Notes: generated by a model from the sequence alone, not told the origin. A stretch of 53,299 nt of DNA from JACJYC01 sp964558465 (GCA_964558465.1 CAZLEF010000046.1:1-53299), one strand, 5' to 3'; counted from the stretch's first letter, positions 1 through 8,923 are shown. Program-made: numbers and translations.

Positions 1-53
1 CTTTTGAGGGTTTTATTTCATAATCCAGGGCAACTTATTTCGGGACAGGACAA

Positions 54-90
54 CTGTGAACTGTGAACTGTGAACTGTGAACTGTGAACT
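54..90. repeat. Period-7 tandem repeat, five copies of CTGTGAA plus CT
   Basis: CTGTGAA is repeated five times without error, followed by CT. The array is bracketed by GGACAACTG (48-56) and CAGTTGTCC (96-104), a 9-bp inverted repeat that could pair. Similar period-7 arrays occur at four other intergenic loci in the window. Confidence 0.9.
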
Positions 91-99
91 GCAGACAGT

Positions 100-134
100 T
101 GTCCGGTTTTGAAAAACAAGTGTCCGGTTTTGAA
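100..134 (+). promoter_or_regulatory. Tandem 14-bp direct repeat, possible activator sites
   Basis: TGTCCGGTTTTGAA occurs at 100-113 and again at 121-134. The 21-bp period is two helical turns, so both copies lie on the same DNA face, as expected for a bound regulator. They end about 57 bp before the sigma-54-like element at 191-204, a normal distance for enhancer-binding-protein sites. The repeat itself is directly visible; the regulatory role is inferred. Confidence 0.55.
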
Positions 135-190
135 CATAATTTGTTATTCCTCTAAAGTATTAATTATTAAAATTCAATTCTTTAAACAAA

Positions 191-204
191 GGCACAATTC
201 TTGC
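191..204 (+). promoter_or_regulatory. Sigma-54-like promoter
   Basis: GGCACAATTCTTGC matches the sigma-54 (RpoN) consensus TGGCAC-N5-TTGC, with GG and GC at the required 12-bp offset; only the leading T is A. Initiation would fall near 215-217, giving a leader of about 160 nt for the permease gene. A single 14-bp match can arise by chance. The tandem sites upstream make it more believable. Confidence 0.5.
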
Positions 205-375
205 TATGTTATCCGTAGCTGGTCGAATCAAAGTGAGAACCTTGGCGTCCTTATTCATTTTTTTCCATTCAGTCGGGTAGGATTGCCCATTTTCACCAGC
301 CGCTGCCTTGCCGGCGGCGGAGTATCCTATGACCGGCTGCAGAACAATTTTAAACGGACGTAAAATCACCCATCC

Positions 376-2778
376 ATGTTGAAAAACCACCTCGCGGTTG
401 CCCTGCGCAATGTACGGCGCCAACCCGGCTACACCATCCTGAACGTGCTGGGATTGACCCTCGGCATTGCCGCAACTTTATTTATTCTGCTTTTTATTTT
501 TGAAGAGACCCGGTTTGACACATTCCATGCGAAGGCCGACCGGATCTACCGCGTATCGGCCGATATCACTGAACCGGATGATCATTTCCGGTGGGCGCAG
601 ACTCAGACCCCCCTGGCGCCACAACTGAAAGAAGATTATCCGGAAGTAGAGGAATTTGTCCGGTTTATTCCCAACGGCCGCACCCGGTTGCAGTATGGTG
701 AAAATTTCTTTTTTGACGATAAAATATTCCTGGTCGACTCTACCCTTTCTGATATATTTGATTTCGAATTCCTTCAAGGCCAGGCCAGGGAAGCCCTGAA
801 AGCGCCCAACTCCATTGCCCTGAGCCAAACCCTTGCCAAAAAGATCTTTGCCGGCAAAAACCCGGTCGGCGAAGTACTCAAAACCCCCAGTGGACGAGAG
901 TACAAAGTCACCGGGGTATATCAGGACATGCCCCACCATTCCCACCTGATTGCCAACGGCATGATCTCCACCAATACCTTTCCCGGCCTGATGAACCCCA
1001 ACGCAGGCGCATGGGGCGGTTTCGGCAACTACAATTTTATATTGCTGAAAGAAGGGACCGACGCCAGGGCGTTTGCCGCCAAATTGCCGGAGGTCGTCAA
1101 GAAATACGTAGCGGTTATTTTTGATGAATTGAACATCAAGGTCAGATACGAACTGATCGCCCTGAAAGATATCCACCTGAAATCGGATTTCGAAAATGAA
1201 CCGGAACCTCCTGGCCAGATCGGGTTCCTGTATGTTTTTGGCGCAGTGGGCTTGTTCCTGCTCCTGATCGCGTGTATCAATTATATGAACCTGGCCACAG
1301 CCCGCGCCACCAAACGCGCGCTGGAGGTCGGAATCCGCAAAGTGCTCGGTTCCGAACGCAGGCAATTGATCGGCCAGTTTTTATCGGAATCCGTTTTGTT
1401 TACGCTGATTGCCCTTGTAATGAGTTTTGGGTTGGTCCATTTGTTGTTGCCCCTGTTCAACAGCGCTTTTGATCTGCAGTTGGGGCGCGATCTCCTTTGG
1501 TCGCCGCAGATACTTGCAGGCGCTTTCGGAATCGTGCTCCTGACCGGTGTTTTAGGCGGCAGTTATCCCGCATTTTTCCTTTCGGCCTTCCAGCCCATCA
1601 AAGTGTTAAAAGGCGTCTTGTCGAAAGGGGCCGGCAATCCCATGCTGAGGAAAACGTTGGTTGGAGTGCAATTTGCCATTACCATTTTCATGCTCATCGG
1701 GGCTGGCATTATTTACGACCAAATGCACTATCTGCGTACCAAAAACCTGGGATTCGACAAGGACCGCGTAATGACTTTCGACCTTCAGGGGCAGCAATCC
1801 ATAAATAAATACCCCCTCATCCGGGAAAAACTACTGCAAAACCCCCGGATCAGTGCGGTGGCTACCTGTTCCACCACCCCGGGCCAGGGATCCGGCAAAG
1901 CGGTTATGAACATTGAAACTGCCGACGGAACCATGAGCAGTTACGGCGTTGACAACTACGCTGTGGATTACGATTTTTTTCCTACCATGGGCATAGAGAT
2001 CGTGGCCGGCCGGAATTTCAGCCGGGATTATGGCTCGGACAGCACCTCGGCGGTGATGGTCAACGAAGCGATGGTAAAGCGGATGGGGTGGGCAGATCCC
2101 ATTGGCCGGAAGTTCCAGTTTGGCGCCCAGGATACCCTGCCTTTCTATACGGTGGTAGGTGTGGTGAAGGATTTCCATCAGCTGTCGTTATACGAACCCA
2201 TCAACCCCATATTGTTCCTGCCCCAGACGAATAACGGCATTGTGCATGTCCGATTGGCGTCAGCGAGCCCGCAGGCCTTCTCAGAAGCCATTTCCTATGT
2301 GGAAAAGACCTGGCAGGAAATTTTCCCCAATACGCCTTTTGAATACAAATTTGTGGATGGATCCTTTATGGAATTATACCATGCCGACCAGATCCGCGCA
2401 CGCATTTTTACGCTGTTCAGCGTCCTCATGATCTTCATCGCTTGCCTGGGTTTGCTGGGGCTTGCTTCCTTTACTGCCGAACAACGAACCAAGGAAATCG
2501 GGATCCGGAAGGTGCTGGGGGCCGGCGCCGGCAACCTGGTGTATATCCTGACCCGGAATTTTTTATTCCTGGTGACACTGGCCACCATTCCGGCTTTTAT
2601 TGCGGCCTGGTATTTCATGAGCAAATGGCTGGATACCTTTGCCTACCATACCGGCATGAATTTCTGGTTGTATGGCCTTGCTTTTGTATTGGTCCTGGCC
2701 GTCACTCTGTTCACCACCGGATACCATGCCCTGAAAGCAGCGTTGATCAACCCCGTCAAATCGCTGCGGAGTGAATAA
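376..2778 (+). CDS. ABC transporter permease, MacB/FtsX type
   Basis: This 800-residue inner-membrane protein has the duplicated MacB_PCD-FtsX layout common in Bacteroidota. One transmembrane segment (about 20-42) is followed by a periplasmic core domain, then three segments near 282-305, 331-361 and 379-402. A fifth segment (about 429-450) opens the second half, followed by another periplasmic domain and three final segments near 676-699, 729-750 and 764-784. The motif TKEIGIRKVLGA after TM6, mirrored by LEVGIRKVLGS in the first half, is the cytoplasmic coupling region seen in FtsX-family permeases. Such proteins use a separate ATPase for mechanotransmission or export of peptides, lipoproteins or drugs. 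No ATPase is adjacent, so the partner and substrate are unknown. The ATG at 376 gives the usual short LKNHLAVALRN lead-in. The gene lies behind the putative sigma-54 promoter and appears monocistronic or co-transcribed with the M20 gene 41 bp downstream. Confidence 0.93.
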   Translation: MLKNHLAVALRNVRRQPGYTILNVLGLTLGIAATLFILLFIFEETRFDTFHAKADRIYRVSADITEPDDHFRWAQTQTPLAPQLKEDYPEVEEFVRFIPNGRTRLQYGENFFFDDKIFLVDSTLSDIFDFEFLQGQAREALKAPNSIALSQTLAKKIFAGKNPVGEVLKTPSGREYKVTGVYQDMPHHSHLIANGMISTNTFPGLMNPNAGAWGGFGNYNFILLKEGTDARAFAAKLPEVVKKYVAVIFDELNIKVRYELIALKDIHLKSDFENEPEPPGQIGFLYVFGAVGLFLLLIACINYMNLATARATKRALEVGIRKVLGSERRQLIGQFLSESVLFTLIALVMSFGLVHLLLPLFNSAFDLQLGRDLLWSPQILAGAFGIVLLTGVLGGSYPAFFLSAFQPIKVLKGVLSKGAGNPMLRKTLVGVQFAITIFMLIGAGIIYDQMHYLRTKNLGFDKDRVMTFDLQGQQSINKYPLIREKLLQNPRISAVATCSTTPGQGSGKAVMNIETADGTMSSYGVDNYAVDYDFFPTMGIEIVAGRNFSRDYGSDSTSAVMVNEAMVKRMGWADPIGRKFQFGAQDTLPFYTVVGVVKDFHQLSLYEPINPILFLPQTNNGIVHVRLASASPQAFSEAISYVEKTWQEIFPNTPFEYKFVDGSFMELYHADQIRARIFTLFSVLMIFIACLGLLGLASFTAEQRTKEIGIRKVLGAGAGNLVYILTRNFLFLVTLATIPAFIAAWYFMSKWLDTFAYHTGMNFWLYGLAFVLVLAVTLFTTGYHALKAALINPVKSLRSE

Positions 2779-2819
2779 ATTCAGCTAATTTTACCGCTGC
2801 AACAAAACCGCCAACTTTC

Positions 2820-4445
2820 ATGAAAAAACTCTCACTTGCCATTTGCCTGGTTGTGACCGTTCTGTTTTCGGTCAGCGGGCAATCCGCCAAAGCCGAAGCC
2901 AAAAAACAGGAAGCCCTCAAAAAAGAGGCGGCGGTTCGGGTGGACCGGTTGAAAAAGGAAGCCGCCGCAAAGGTAGACAGCCGCGTCAAAATGGCCCAGG
3001 TGATGGTCGACAAGATCTTCAGCTTCGCCGAACTCGGTTTCCAGGAGGTAGAATCTTCCAAATACCTGACGGATATCCTCAGGGAAAACGGCTTTTCGAT
3101 CGAACACGGCATTTCAGGCGTACCGACCGCCTGGTGGGCCAAATGGGGCGCCGGCAAACCGGTGATCGCCCTGGGTTCCGACCTGGATTGCATCCCGAAG
3201 GCCTCACAAAAACCCGGCGTTGCCTACCACGATCCGCTGGTAGAAGGCGCGCCCGGGCATGGCGAAGGGCATAACTCCGGCATCCCGCTCAATATCGTAG
3301 CCGCCATCACCGTCAAGGAGATCATGGAACGCGAAGGCATTCCGGGTACCCTCATCATCTGGCCCGGCATTGCGGAAGAACTGGTGGGCACCAAGGCCTA
3401 TTTTACCCGCGACGGGTATTTCGACGGAGTGGACCTCTGCATCTTTACCCATGTCAATGACAACCTTTCCGTTTCCTACGGACAGGCCCGCGGCACGGGG
3501 CTGATTTCCGTCGAATACGAGTTTACGGGTGAAGCCGCGCATTCCGCCGGGGCGCCCTGGCGCGGGCGAAGCGCTCTGGACGCGGTTGAACTGACCAGCA
3601 TCGGCTGGCAATACCAGCGCGAACACCTCGACCCCATCCAGCGTTCGCACCACGTGATCAAAAACGGCGGCGACCAGCCCAATGTGGTCCCCTCCAAAGC
3701 TTCCATCTGGTTTTATCTGCGCCATTTTACCTACCCGCAAATCATGGAAATGTACGAAAAGTGCAACAAGATTGCCGATGGCGCAGCCATGATGACCGGC
3801 ACGACAGTGGAACGCCGGGTACTGGGTTCGGCATGGCCCAGGCACTTCAATAAAGTGATCGCCGAAACGATGTACGCCAATATAAAACAGATCGGCTTGC
3901 CCACCTGGAGCGAGGCCGACCAGACACTTGCCAGGGCCCTCCAGCGCGAGGTAAAGTCGGTGCGCGATACCAACGGACTCAGCACAAAACTGGATACCCT
4001 CGGCGTACCGGTCCTGCAGCCGGTAAGCGGCGGTTCCGACGATATCGGCGATATCTCCTGGAAATTGCCGACCGTCACGCTGGGTTACCCCTCCAATATC
4101 CCGGGTTTGCAGGGTCACCACTGGTCGAATGCCGTCGCTATGGCCACCCCGATCGCGCATAAAGGGGTGGTGGCCGGCGCAAAGGTAGAGGCGATGACCG
4201 TCCTGGATTTTTTTCTGAACCCGGAACTGGTGAAACAAGCCTGGGTTTATTTTCGTGAAGAACAGGGCATGAAACAAAAATACATACCCATGGTTTCAGA
4301 GAAGGACAAGCCCGCCGTTTACCTCAATCAGGATATCATGGAGGAATTCCGGCCGGCCATGAAAAAATATTATTACGATGAAAGCCGGTATGGGTCTTAC
4401 CTGGAGCAGCTTGGCGTCGAATACCCTACAGTCCGAAAAAAATGA
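2820..4445 (+). CDS. Secreted M20-family amidohydrolase (AbgB-like)
   Basis: A 541-residue protein with a Sec signal peptide (about 1-20, ending SVSGQS), a Lys/Ala-rich, probably helical spacer at 23-52, then an M20 peptidase/amidohydrolase domain. Family landmarks are ELGFQE (71-76), ALGSDLD (117-123), the metal-ligand segment GHGEGHN (146-152, replacing the usual GCGHN), and IAEELVG with adjacent glutamates near 186-187. The dimerisation-domain signature GEAAHSAGAPWRGRSALDA also fits, as does the late G-x-S/G-x-H segment (LQGHHWSNA). AbgB-like members cleave N-acyl amino acids such as p-aminobenzoyl-glutamate or indole-acetyl-amino acids. The exported location suggests a periplasmic substrate, which cannot be named from sequence. 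The metal ligands appear to be present, so I expect an active enzyme. Confidence 0.9.
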   Translation: MKKLSLAICLVVTVLFSVSGQSAKAEAKKQEALKKEAAVRVDRLKKEAAAKVDSRVKMAQVMVDKIFSFAELGFQEVESSKYLTDILRENGFSIEHGISGVPTAWWAKWGAGKPVIALGSDLDCIPKASQKPGVAYHDPLVEGAPGHGEGHNSGIPLNIVAAITVKEIMEREGIPGTLIIWPGIAEELVGTKAYFTRDGYFDGVDLCIFTHVNDNLSVSYGQARGTGLISVEYEFTGEAAHSAGAPWRGRSALDAVELTSIGWQYQREHLDPIQRSHHVIKNGGDQPNVVPSKASIWFYLRHFTYPQIMEMYEKCNKIADGAAMMTGTTVERRVLGSAWPRHFNKVIAETMYANIKQIGLPTWSEADQTLARALQREVKSVRDTNGLSTKLDTLGVPVLQPVSGGSDDIGDISWKLPTVTLGYPSNIPGLQGHHWSNAVAMATPIAHKGVVAGAKVEAMTVLDFFLNPELVKQAWVYFREEQGMKQKYIPMVSEKDKPAVYLNQDIMEEFRPAMKKYYYDESRYGSYLEQLGVEYPTVRKK

Positions 4446-4520
4446 GCGTTTCTGATTAAAATGCAAAATATCCGCTAATACGCGCCTGCAGACTCTTAAC
4501 TCCGGATTATAATTAGCGCC

Positions 4521-5012
4521 ATGGATAAAATAGAAACCATAACAAACAAGATCATGACCTGGGCTGAAGCAGCCGAAATCCGGGCCAAATGGCGCGAGCA
4601 AGGCGAAAAAGTCGTTTTCACCAACGGCTGCTTCGACCTGGTGCACTACGGCCATATCCATTACCTGGCAGCGGCGGCGGATTTGGGCGACCGGCTTGTC
4701 GTCGGCCTGAATTCGGCGGATTCCGTCCGGCGCCTGAAAGGCCCTCACCGGCCCATCAATGACGAAATGACCCGGCAAACCACGCTGGCCGCCCTGGGTT
4801 TTGTCGATGCCGTTGTCGTTTTTGAATCGGATACACCGCTGGAACTCATCTGGCTGTTGACGCCGGATATCCTGGTAAAAGGCGGCGACTGGACGCCGGA
4901 CCAAATCATCGGGTCGGATATTGTGCTTGCCGGCGGCGGGCAGGTGCTGAGCCTGCCGTTTGTCGAAGGCTATTCCACTACCAACATCGAGAAAAAGATC
5001 AGGGGCCAATGA
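4521..5012 (+). CDS. rfaE2: D-glycero-beta-D-manno-heptose 1-phosphate adenylyltransferase
   Basis: At 163 residues this is the stand-alone nucleotidyltransferase half of HldE, which makes ADP-heptose from heptose-1-phosphate and ATP for the LPS inner core. The cytidylyltransferase-fold signature is clear: FTNGCFDLVHYGHIHYL at 33-49 contains the H-x-G-H motif (His42, His45). KGGDW and the C-terminal STTNIEKKI match the family. The kinase half (rfaE1) is not in this window, consistent with the split arrangement usual in Bacteroidota. The gene begins 75 bp after the M20 gene; its ATG at 4521 gives the standard family length. Confidence 0.95.
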   Translation: MDKIETITNKIMTWAEAAEIRAKWREQGEKVVFTNGCFDLVHYGHIHYLAAAADLGDRLVVGLNSADSVRRLKGPHRPINDEMTRQTTLAALGFVDAVVVFESDTPLELIWLLTPDILVKGGDWTPDQIIGSDIVLAGGGQVLSLPFVEGYSTTNIEKKIRGQ

Positions 5013-5109
5013 ATTTTGTCGCAAATTTCCTATCTTTATCATCCTTGTATACCCAATTTTTCACGTCCGAATTTTCAACCCGGGTTTAACCAATACAAAC
5101 CATTTTATT

Positions 5110-8100
5110 ATGAATCATTTGAGATCACTTGCAGTTTTGTTTTTCCTCGTTTTGGCCGCCTGGCCGCTCCAGGCTCAGAAGAAGACCGAAAAACAGGAGG
5201 AAAAAGCCAAAAAACATTACCTGGACACGGTTGGGCTGAGCGGCCTGAGCTTCCGTTCCATCGGCCCGGCCCTTACCTCCGGCCGGATCGCCGATATTGC
5301 CGTTCACCCGTCCAAAAACAGCACCTACTATGTGGCCGTGGCCTCCGGAGGCGTATGGAAAACCATCAATTCAGGCACTACTTTTACGCCCATATTCGAC
5401 GGCCAGGCCTCCTACTCGATCGGTTGCGTTACCCTGGATCCCAACAACCCGAATGTGGTTTGGGTCGGGACCGGCGAAAACAACAATCAACGCTCTGTAG
5501 CCTACGGCGACGGCGTTTACAAAAGCGAAGACGGCGGCGCAAGCTGGAAAAACATGGGGTTAAAATCCTCCGAGCATATCAGTAAAATTCTTGTCGACCC
5601 CAGGAATTCCAATGTGGTATATGTAGCGGCTATGGGCCCGCTATGGAGCGAAGGCGGCGAACGGGGCGTTTACAAAACCACTGACGGTGGAACAACCTGG
5701 GAACAGGCGCTCAAAATTGACGAACATACCGGCGCAGCAGACCTTGTCATGGACCCCCGCAATCCGGATGTATTATACGCAGCCGCCCAACAGCGCAGGC
5801 GCCACGTGTTCACTTATGTCGGCGGCGGCCCGTCGAGCGGCATGTATAAAACCACGGATGGTGGAAAAACCTGGGAAAAAGCCAATAACGGCCTCCCGAC
5901 GGTCGACATAGGCCGCATCGGCCTGGCTATTTCCCCGGCCGACCCGGAGGTGATCTACGCCATTGTAGAGGCTGCCGAAGGCAAAGGCGGGTTTTACCGC
6001 ACCACCAACCGGGCAGCAAGCTGGGAACGGCGCGGGAGCGAAACCTCCAGCGGCAACTACTATACCGAGATCGTTGCCCACCCCACCAATCCCGATATCG
6101 TTTATTCCATGGATACCTGGCTCCGGTGGTCGACCGACGGCGGCAGGAGTTTCAGCAATGTCGGCGAAGAATTCAAACACGTCGATAACCACTCCATGTG
6201 GATCAACCCCAAGGATACCGATCACTATCTGGTAGGATGCGACGGGGGGATCTACGAAAGTTGGGACGCCGGCAAAACCTGGGATTTCAAGGCCAACCTG
6301 CCGGTAACACAGTTCTATAAAGTAGCAGTCGACAACTCCAAACCCTTTTACTACGTATATGGCGGCACTCAGGACAACTTCAGCCTGGGCGGGCCGTCGC
6401 GCACCCGCAGCCGCAACGGTATCGTCAACGAAAACTGGTTCATCACCCAGGGCGGCGACGGTTTCGAATCGCAGGTCGATCCCAACAACCCGAATATCGT
6501 GTACGCCCAATCCCAACACGGCGTACTGGCCCGTTTTGACCGGGCCACAGGCGAAAGCATGGGCATCCAGCCGAAACCCAGGGCAGGAGAGGATGAGTAC
6601 CGCTGGAACTGGGACTCTCCGCTCGCCATTTCGGCACACCATCCCACCCGGATCTATTTTGCCGCCAATAAATTGTTCCGAAGCGATGATCGCGGCGATT
6701 CATGGGAAGTGATCAGCGAGGATCTTTCCCGACAGGTCGACCGTAATGCGCTCAAAGTCATGGGTCGCGTGCAAAGTATCGATGCCGTATCCAAAAACGG
6801 GTCTACATCGCAATACGGCGCTGTGGTGGCCTTTTCGGAAAGCCCGATCAACGCCAACCTGCTTTTTGCGGGCACCGACGACGGCCTGATCCAGATCACC
6901 GAAGATGGCGGAAAAAACTGGGTGAAGATCGACGTGAATAATATCCCCGGCGCGCCGCAACGCACCTATGTCAACTACTTGTTTGCGTCGCACCACGACC
7001 AGAACGTGGTTTATGCCGCCTTCAACCACCATAAATACGGCGATTTCAAGCCTTATATTTACAAAAGCACGGATAAAGGCCGCACCTGGAAAAGCATCAG
7101 CGCCAACCTGCCCGAACGCGGTTCGGTATACAGCATTGCGGAAGACCATGTCGACCGCGACCTGATCTTTGCAGGCACTGAATTCGGTTGTTATTTCAGC
7201 AACGACGGCGGCGCCAACTGGAAAAAACTGGCTGCCGGGTTGCCCACGATCGCCGTTCGGGATATGGCCATCCAAACCCGTGAAAATGACCTGGTATTGG
7301 GTACTTTCGGCCGCGGATTTTATGTGTTGGATGATTATTCGCCCTTGCGCAACCTGAAAGAAAAGGACCTCCAGGCCAAAGCGAAGATCTTTCCGGTCAA
7401 GGACGGATTGTTGTTCATTGAAAGTACGCCTCTGGGGCTGAGGGGTAAGGGTTTTCAAGGACACAGCTATTTCAGCACCCCCAATCCATCCGTGGGCGCT
7501 ACCTTTACTTATTTTGTAAAGGACGGCGTCCAGAGCCTGAAGGAAAAGAGGCAGGCGGCCGAAAAAGAAAAGATCAAAAAAGGAGAGGACGTCCGTTATC
7601 CTACCTACGAAGAATTCCTCGCTGAGGAACGGGAACCGGAATCGTTCCTATTGTTTACCATCAAAGACGCCGATGGGAATATTGTCCGCCAGATCAAATC
7701 CGGGGTCAAAAAAGGGGTCAACCGGATCGTTTGGGACGGACGTTTCAACAGTGTGAACCCCATCCGCCTGAGCAGCCCGGATTTTGACAATCCTTTCGCC
7801 AGCCTGGATCAGGGCGCGCTGGCCATGCCCGGGGCATACACGGTTTCTTTATCCCAAAGTGTGAGCGGCGCAGTGACCGAACTGGTATCCCCGCAACCTT
7901 TCAACCTCAAACCGCTGGGCGGTGAAACCCTGCCGGCTGCCGACCGGGAGGCGCTTGTCGAATTCCAAAAGGAAGCCCAGGCCCTCCAACGGGCGGTGAG
8001 CGGCGCTTCCGGCATGCTTGGCGAGATCAACAACCGCCTCCAATTCATCCGCAGGGCTGTTTTTGCGGTACCCGCCCCAGCCCCCGAACTGGTCGGTGAT

Positions 8101-8424
8101 CTTCAAAAAATAGATAATCAGCTCTATGAGATCCGGAAATCCATGTTTGGCGATAATGTCGCAGGGGAACTGGACATGGGCGTCAAAATGACGGTAGCCA
8201 GCCGCATGGGATGGCTCACGGGCGAGATGTGGGATTCCACCTCCTCCCCCACACAAACCCAACGGGATGCACTCAGAATGGCCGGCCAGGATTTTGCACC
8301 CATCCTCGAAAAGATCAAAGGCGTGATGAATAACGACCTCATGCGGCTGGAAGAAAAACTGGAAAAAGCAGGCGCCCCCTATACACCCGGACGCAAGGTG
8401 GATTGGAGCAAATCCGGGAATTGA
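5110..8424 (+). CDS. Secreted BNR/sortilin (VPS10)-like beta-propeller protein
   Basis: The reading frame is open from 4960, but the ATG at 5110 starts a clear signal peptide (NHLRSLAVLFFLVLAAWPLQA-type, residues 1-22), giving 1104 residues and avoiding overlap with rfaE2. After a charged linker come about ten repeats of the form S/T-x-D-x-G-x-x-W, for example YKSEDGGASWKN, YKTTDGGTTWEQ and YKSTDKGRTWKS. These are the Asp-box/BNR signature of sialidase and sortilin propellers. The region after about residue 760 is different, with a charged coiled-coil-prone stretch and an Ig-like segment (VRQIKSGVKKGVNRIVWDGRF). Database entries often call such proteins glycosyl hydrolases, but no catalytic residues can be assigned. 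A binding or degradation scaffold at the cell surface is equally possible. A TATCTTTA element at 5031-5038 could be its promoter -7 box. Confidence 0.88.
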   Translation: MNHLRSLAVLFFLVLAAWPLQAQKKTEKQEEKAKKHYLDTVGLSGLSFRSIGPALTSGRIADIAVHPSKNSTYYVAVASGGVWKTINSGTTFTPIFDGQASYSIGCVTLDPNNPNVVWVGTGENNNQRSVAYGDGVYKSEDGGASWKNMGLKSSEHISKILVDPRNSNVVYVAAMGPLWSEGGERGVYKTTDGGTTWEQALKIDEHTGAADLVMDPRNPDVLYAAAQQRRRHVFTYVGGGPSSGMYKTTDGGKTWEKANNGLPTVDIGRIGLAISPADPEVIYAIVEAAEGKGGFYRTTNRAASWERRGSETSSGNYYTEIVAHPTNPDIVYSMDTWLRWSTDGGRSFSNVGEEFKHVDNHSMWINPKDTDHYLVGCDGGIYESWDAGKTWDFKANLPVTQFYKVAVDNSKPFYYVYGGTQDNFSLGGPSRTRSRNGIVNENWFITQGGDGFESQVDPNNPNIVYAQSQHGVLARFDRATGESMGIQPKPRAGEDEYRWNWDSPLAISAHHPTRIYFAANKLFRSDDRGDSWEVISEDLSRQVDRNALKVMGRVQSIDAVSKNGSTSQYGAVVAFSESPINANLLFAGTDDGLIQITEDGGKNWVKIDVNNIPGAPQRTYVNYLFASHHDQNVVYAAFNHHKYGDFKPYIYKSTDKGRTWKSISANLPERGSVYSIAEDHVDRDLIFAGTEFGCYFSNDGGANWKKLAAGLPTIAVRDMAIQTRENDLVLGTFGRGFYVLDDYSPLRNLKEKDLQAKAKIFPVKDGLLFIESTPLGLRGKGFQGHSYFSTPNPSVGATFTYFVKDGVQSLKEKRQAAEKEKIKKGEDVRYPTYEEFLAEEREPESFLLFTIKDADGNIVRQIKSGVKKGVNRIVWDGRFNSVNPIRLSSPDFDNPFASLDQGALAMPGAYTVSLSQSVSGAVTELVSPQPFNLKPLGGETLPAADREALVEFQKEAQALQRAVSGASGMLGEINNRLQFIRRAVFAVPAPAPELVGDLQKIDNQLYEIRKSMFGDNVAGELDMGVKMTVASRMGWLTGEMWDSTSSPTQTQRDALRMAGQDFAPILEKIKGVMNNDLMRLEEKLEKAGAPYTPGRKVDWSKSGN

Positions 8425-8440
8425 ACCTATAATAAAAAAA

Positions 8441-8465
8441 GAGAGGGATGAAGTTCATCCCTCTC
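8441..8465. terminator. Rho-independent terminator between convergent genes
   Basis: GAGAGGGATGAA pairs with TTCATCCCTCTC. Seven A residues precede it (8434-8440), so on the minus strand the stem is followed by a run of U, the classic intrinsic form. On the plus strand it lies 16 nt after the stop of the propeller gene and can serve that gene too. Confidence 0.85.
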
Positions 8466-8769
8466 ACAATGGTTTTTCGTTCTGACCAAATGTTAAAACA
8501 GTTGCCGTAATACGACATAAATAATAAGGGGGGGGACCTATCAATGTTCCAGACCAAGCGGGTGGCCCGGTATCCGGCCCATTGATCATAATTTTTTCGG
8601 CTGTCTGCATCCAGGTGCGGACGGCGGGGTTTTCATTTTTCCGGACAACATACACGCCTGCATAGGGTTCAACGTTGAACGGTTTACAATGATCTATCAA
8701 AATTTGATTGGAAAATTGGGGACGGGCGTTCAGGAAGCTGTTCAAAGGAATTACCCGCCAAAGATACAA
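8464..8769 (-). CDS. Doubtful small ORF with a poly-C tract
   Basis: A 101-codon frame with no ATG near its 5' end (it opens with TTG) and no family I recognise. In its favour, the stop codon abuts the U-rich side of the terminator at 8441-8465, a Bacteroidota-type -7 element TATCTTTG lies at 8759-8766, and the middle (KPFNVEPYAGVYVVRKNE) reads like normal protein. Against it, the -7 element overlaps the start, so translation would have to begin at an internal TTG. The frame also runs through eight consecutive C residues (8528-8535 as G on the plus strand), where one slip changes the C-terminus. It may be a remnant, a slippage-variable small gene or the template of an untranslated RNA. Confidence 0.3.
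   Translation of the reverse strand: MYLWRVIPLNSFLNARPQFSNQILIDHCKPFNVEPYAGVYVVRKNENPAVRTWMQTAEKIMINGPDTGPPAWSGTLIGPPPYYLCRITATVLTFGQNEKPL
8759..8766 (-). promoter_or_regulatory. Putative -7 promoter element
   Basis: TATCTTTG on the minus strand matches the Bacteroidota -7 consensus TAnnTTTG. No TTTG is visible 19 bp upstream, so it is a partial match. With the terminator at 8441-8465 it would bound a transcript of about 310 nt. Confidence 0.35.
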
Positions 8770-8923
8770 TTATTTGGTGATTTGTGTACGCACACGGCAA
8801 AAAAAAATTTTCGGGTGGCCGCGCACGGTAAAATATTATTGCAGATATAATTACGGATGCGAACAAAAACACGTACCTGAATTCAGGTATCCAGGTTTTT
8901 AGTCCGGCGATCCCTCTAAAGGC

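Larger units (their letters stand above)
1..375. other. Upstream control region of the ABC permease
   Basis: No convincing gene is seen here. The stretch holds a heptamer array (54-90) flanked by a 9-bp inverted repeat, two direct copies of a TGTCCGGTTTTGAA site exactly 21 bp apart, and a GGCAC-N5-TTGC element that matches the sigma-54 -24/-12 consensus. The part from about 135 to 240 is AT-rich compared with the rest. Everything points downstream to the permease gene at 376, so I read it as a long regulatory region with a leader of roughly 150 nt. Confidence 0.6.

Noticed and set aside
160..423. Minus-strand ORF antisense to the permease leader, with protein-like composition in its middle
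   Set aside because: It has no ATG start near its 5' end (opens with TTG inside the permease gene), overlaps the putative promoter and UAS region, and matches no family I know; chance or a remnant is more likely.
3204..4277. 357-codon minus-strand ORF opposite the M20 gene
   Set aside because: It mirrors a real, well-supported gene and has the biased, low-complexity composition of an antisense frame in GC-rich DNA.
5773..6642. 289-codon minus-strand ORF opposite the BNR-like gene
   Set aside because: Antisense shadow of a well-supported repeat-protein gene; no start context or domain.
8441..8465. Hairpin as part of a known small RNA such as 6S or tmRNA
   Set aside because: Neither the length nor the conserved cores of those RNAs (for example an alanine-tRNA-like end) can be seen; the hairpin is explained as a terminator.
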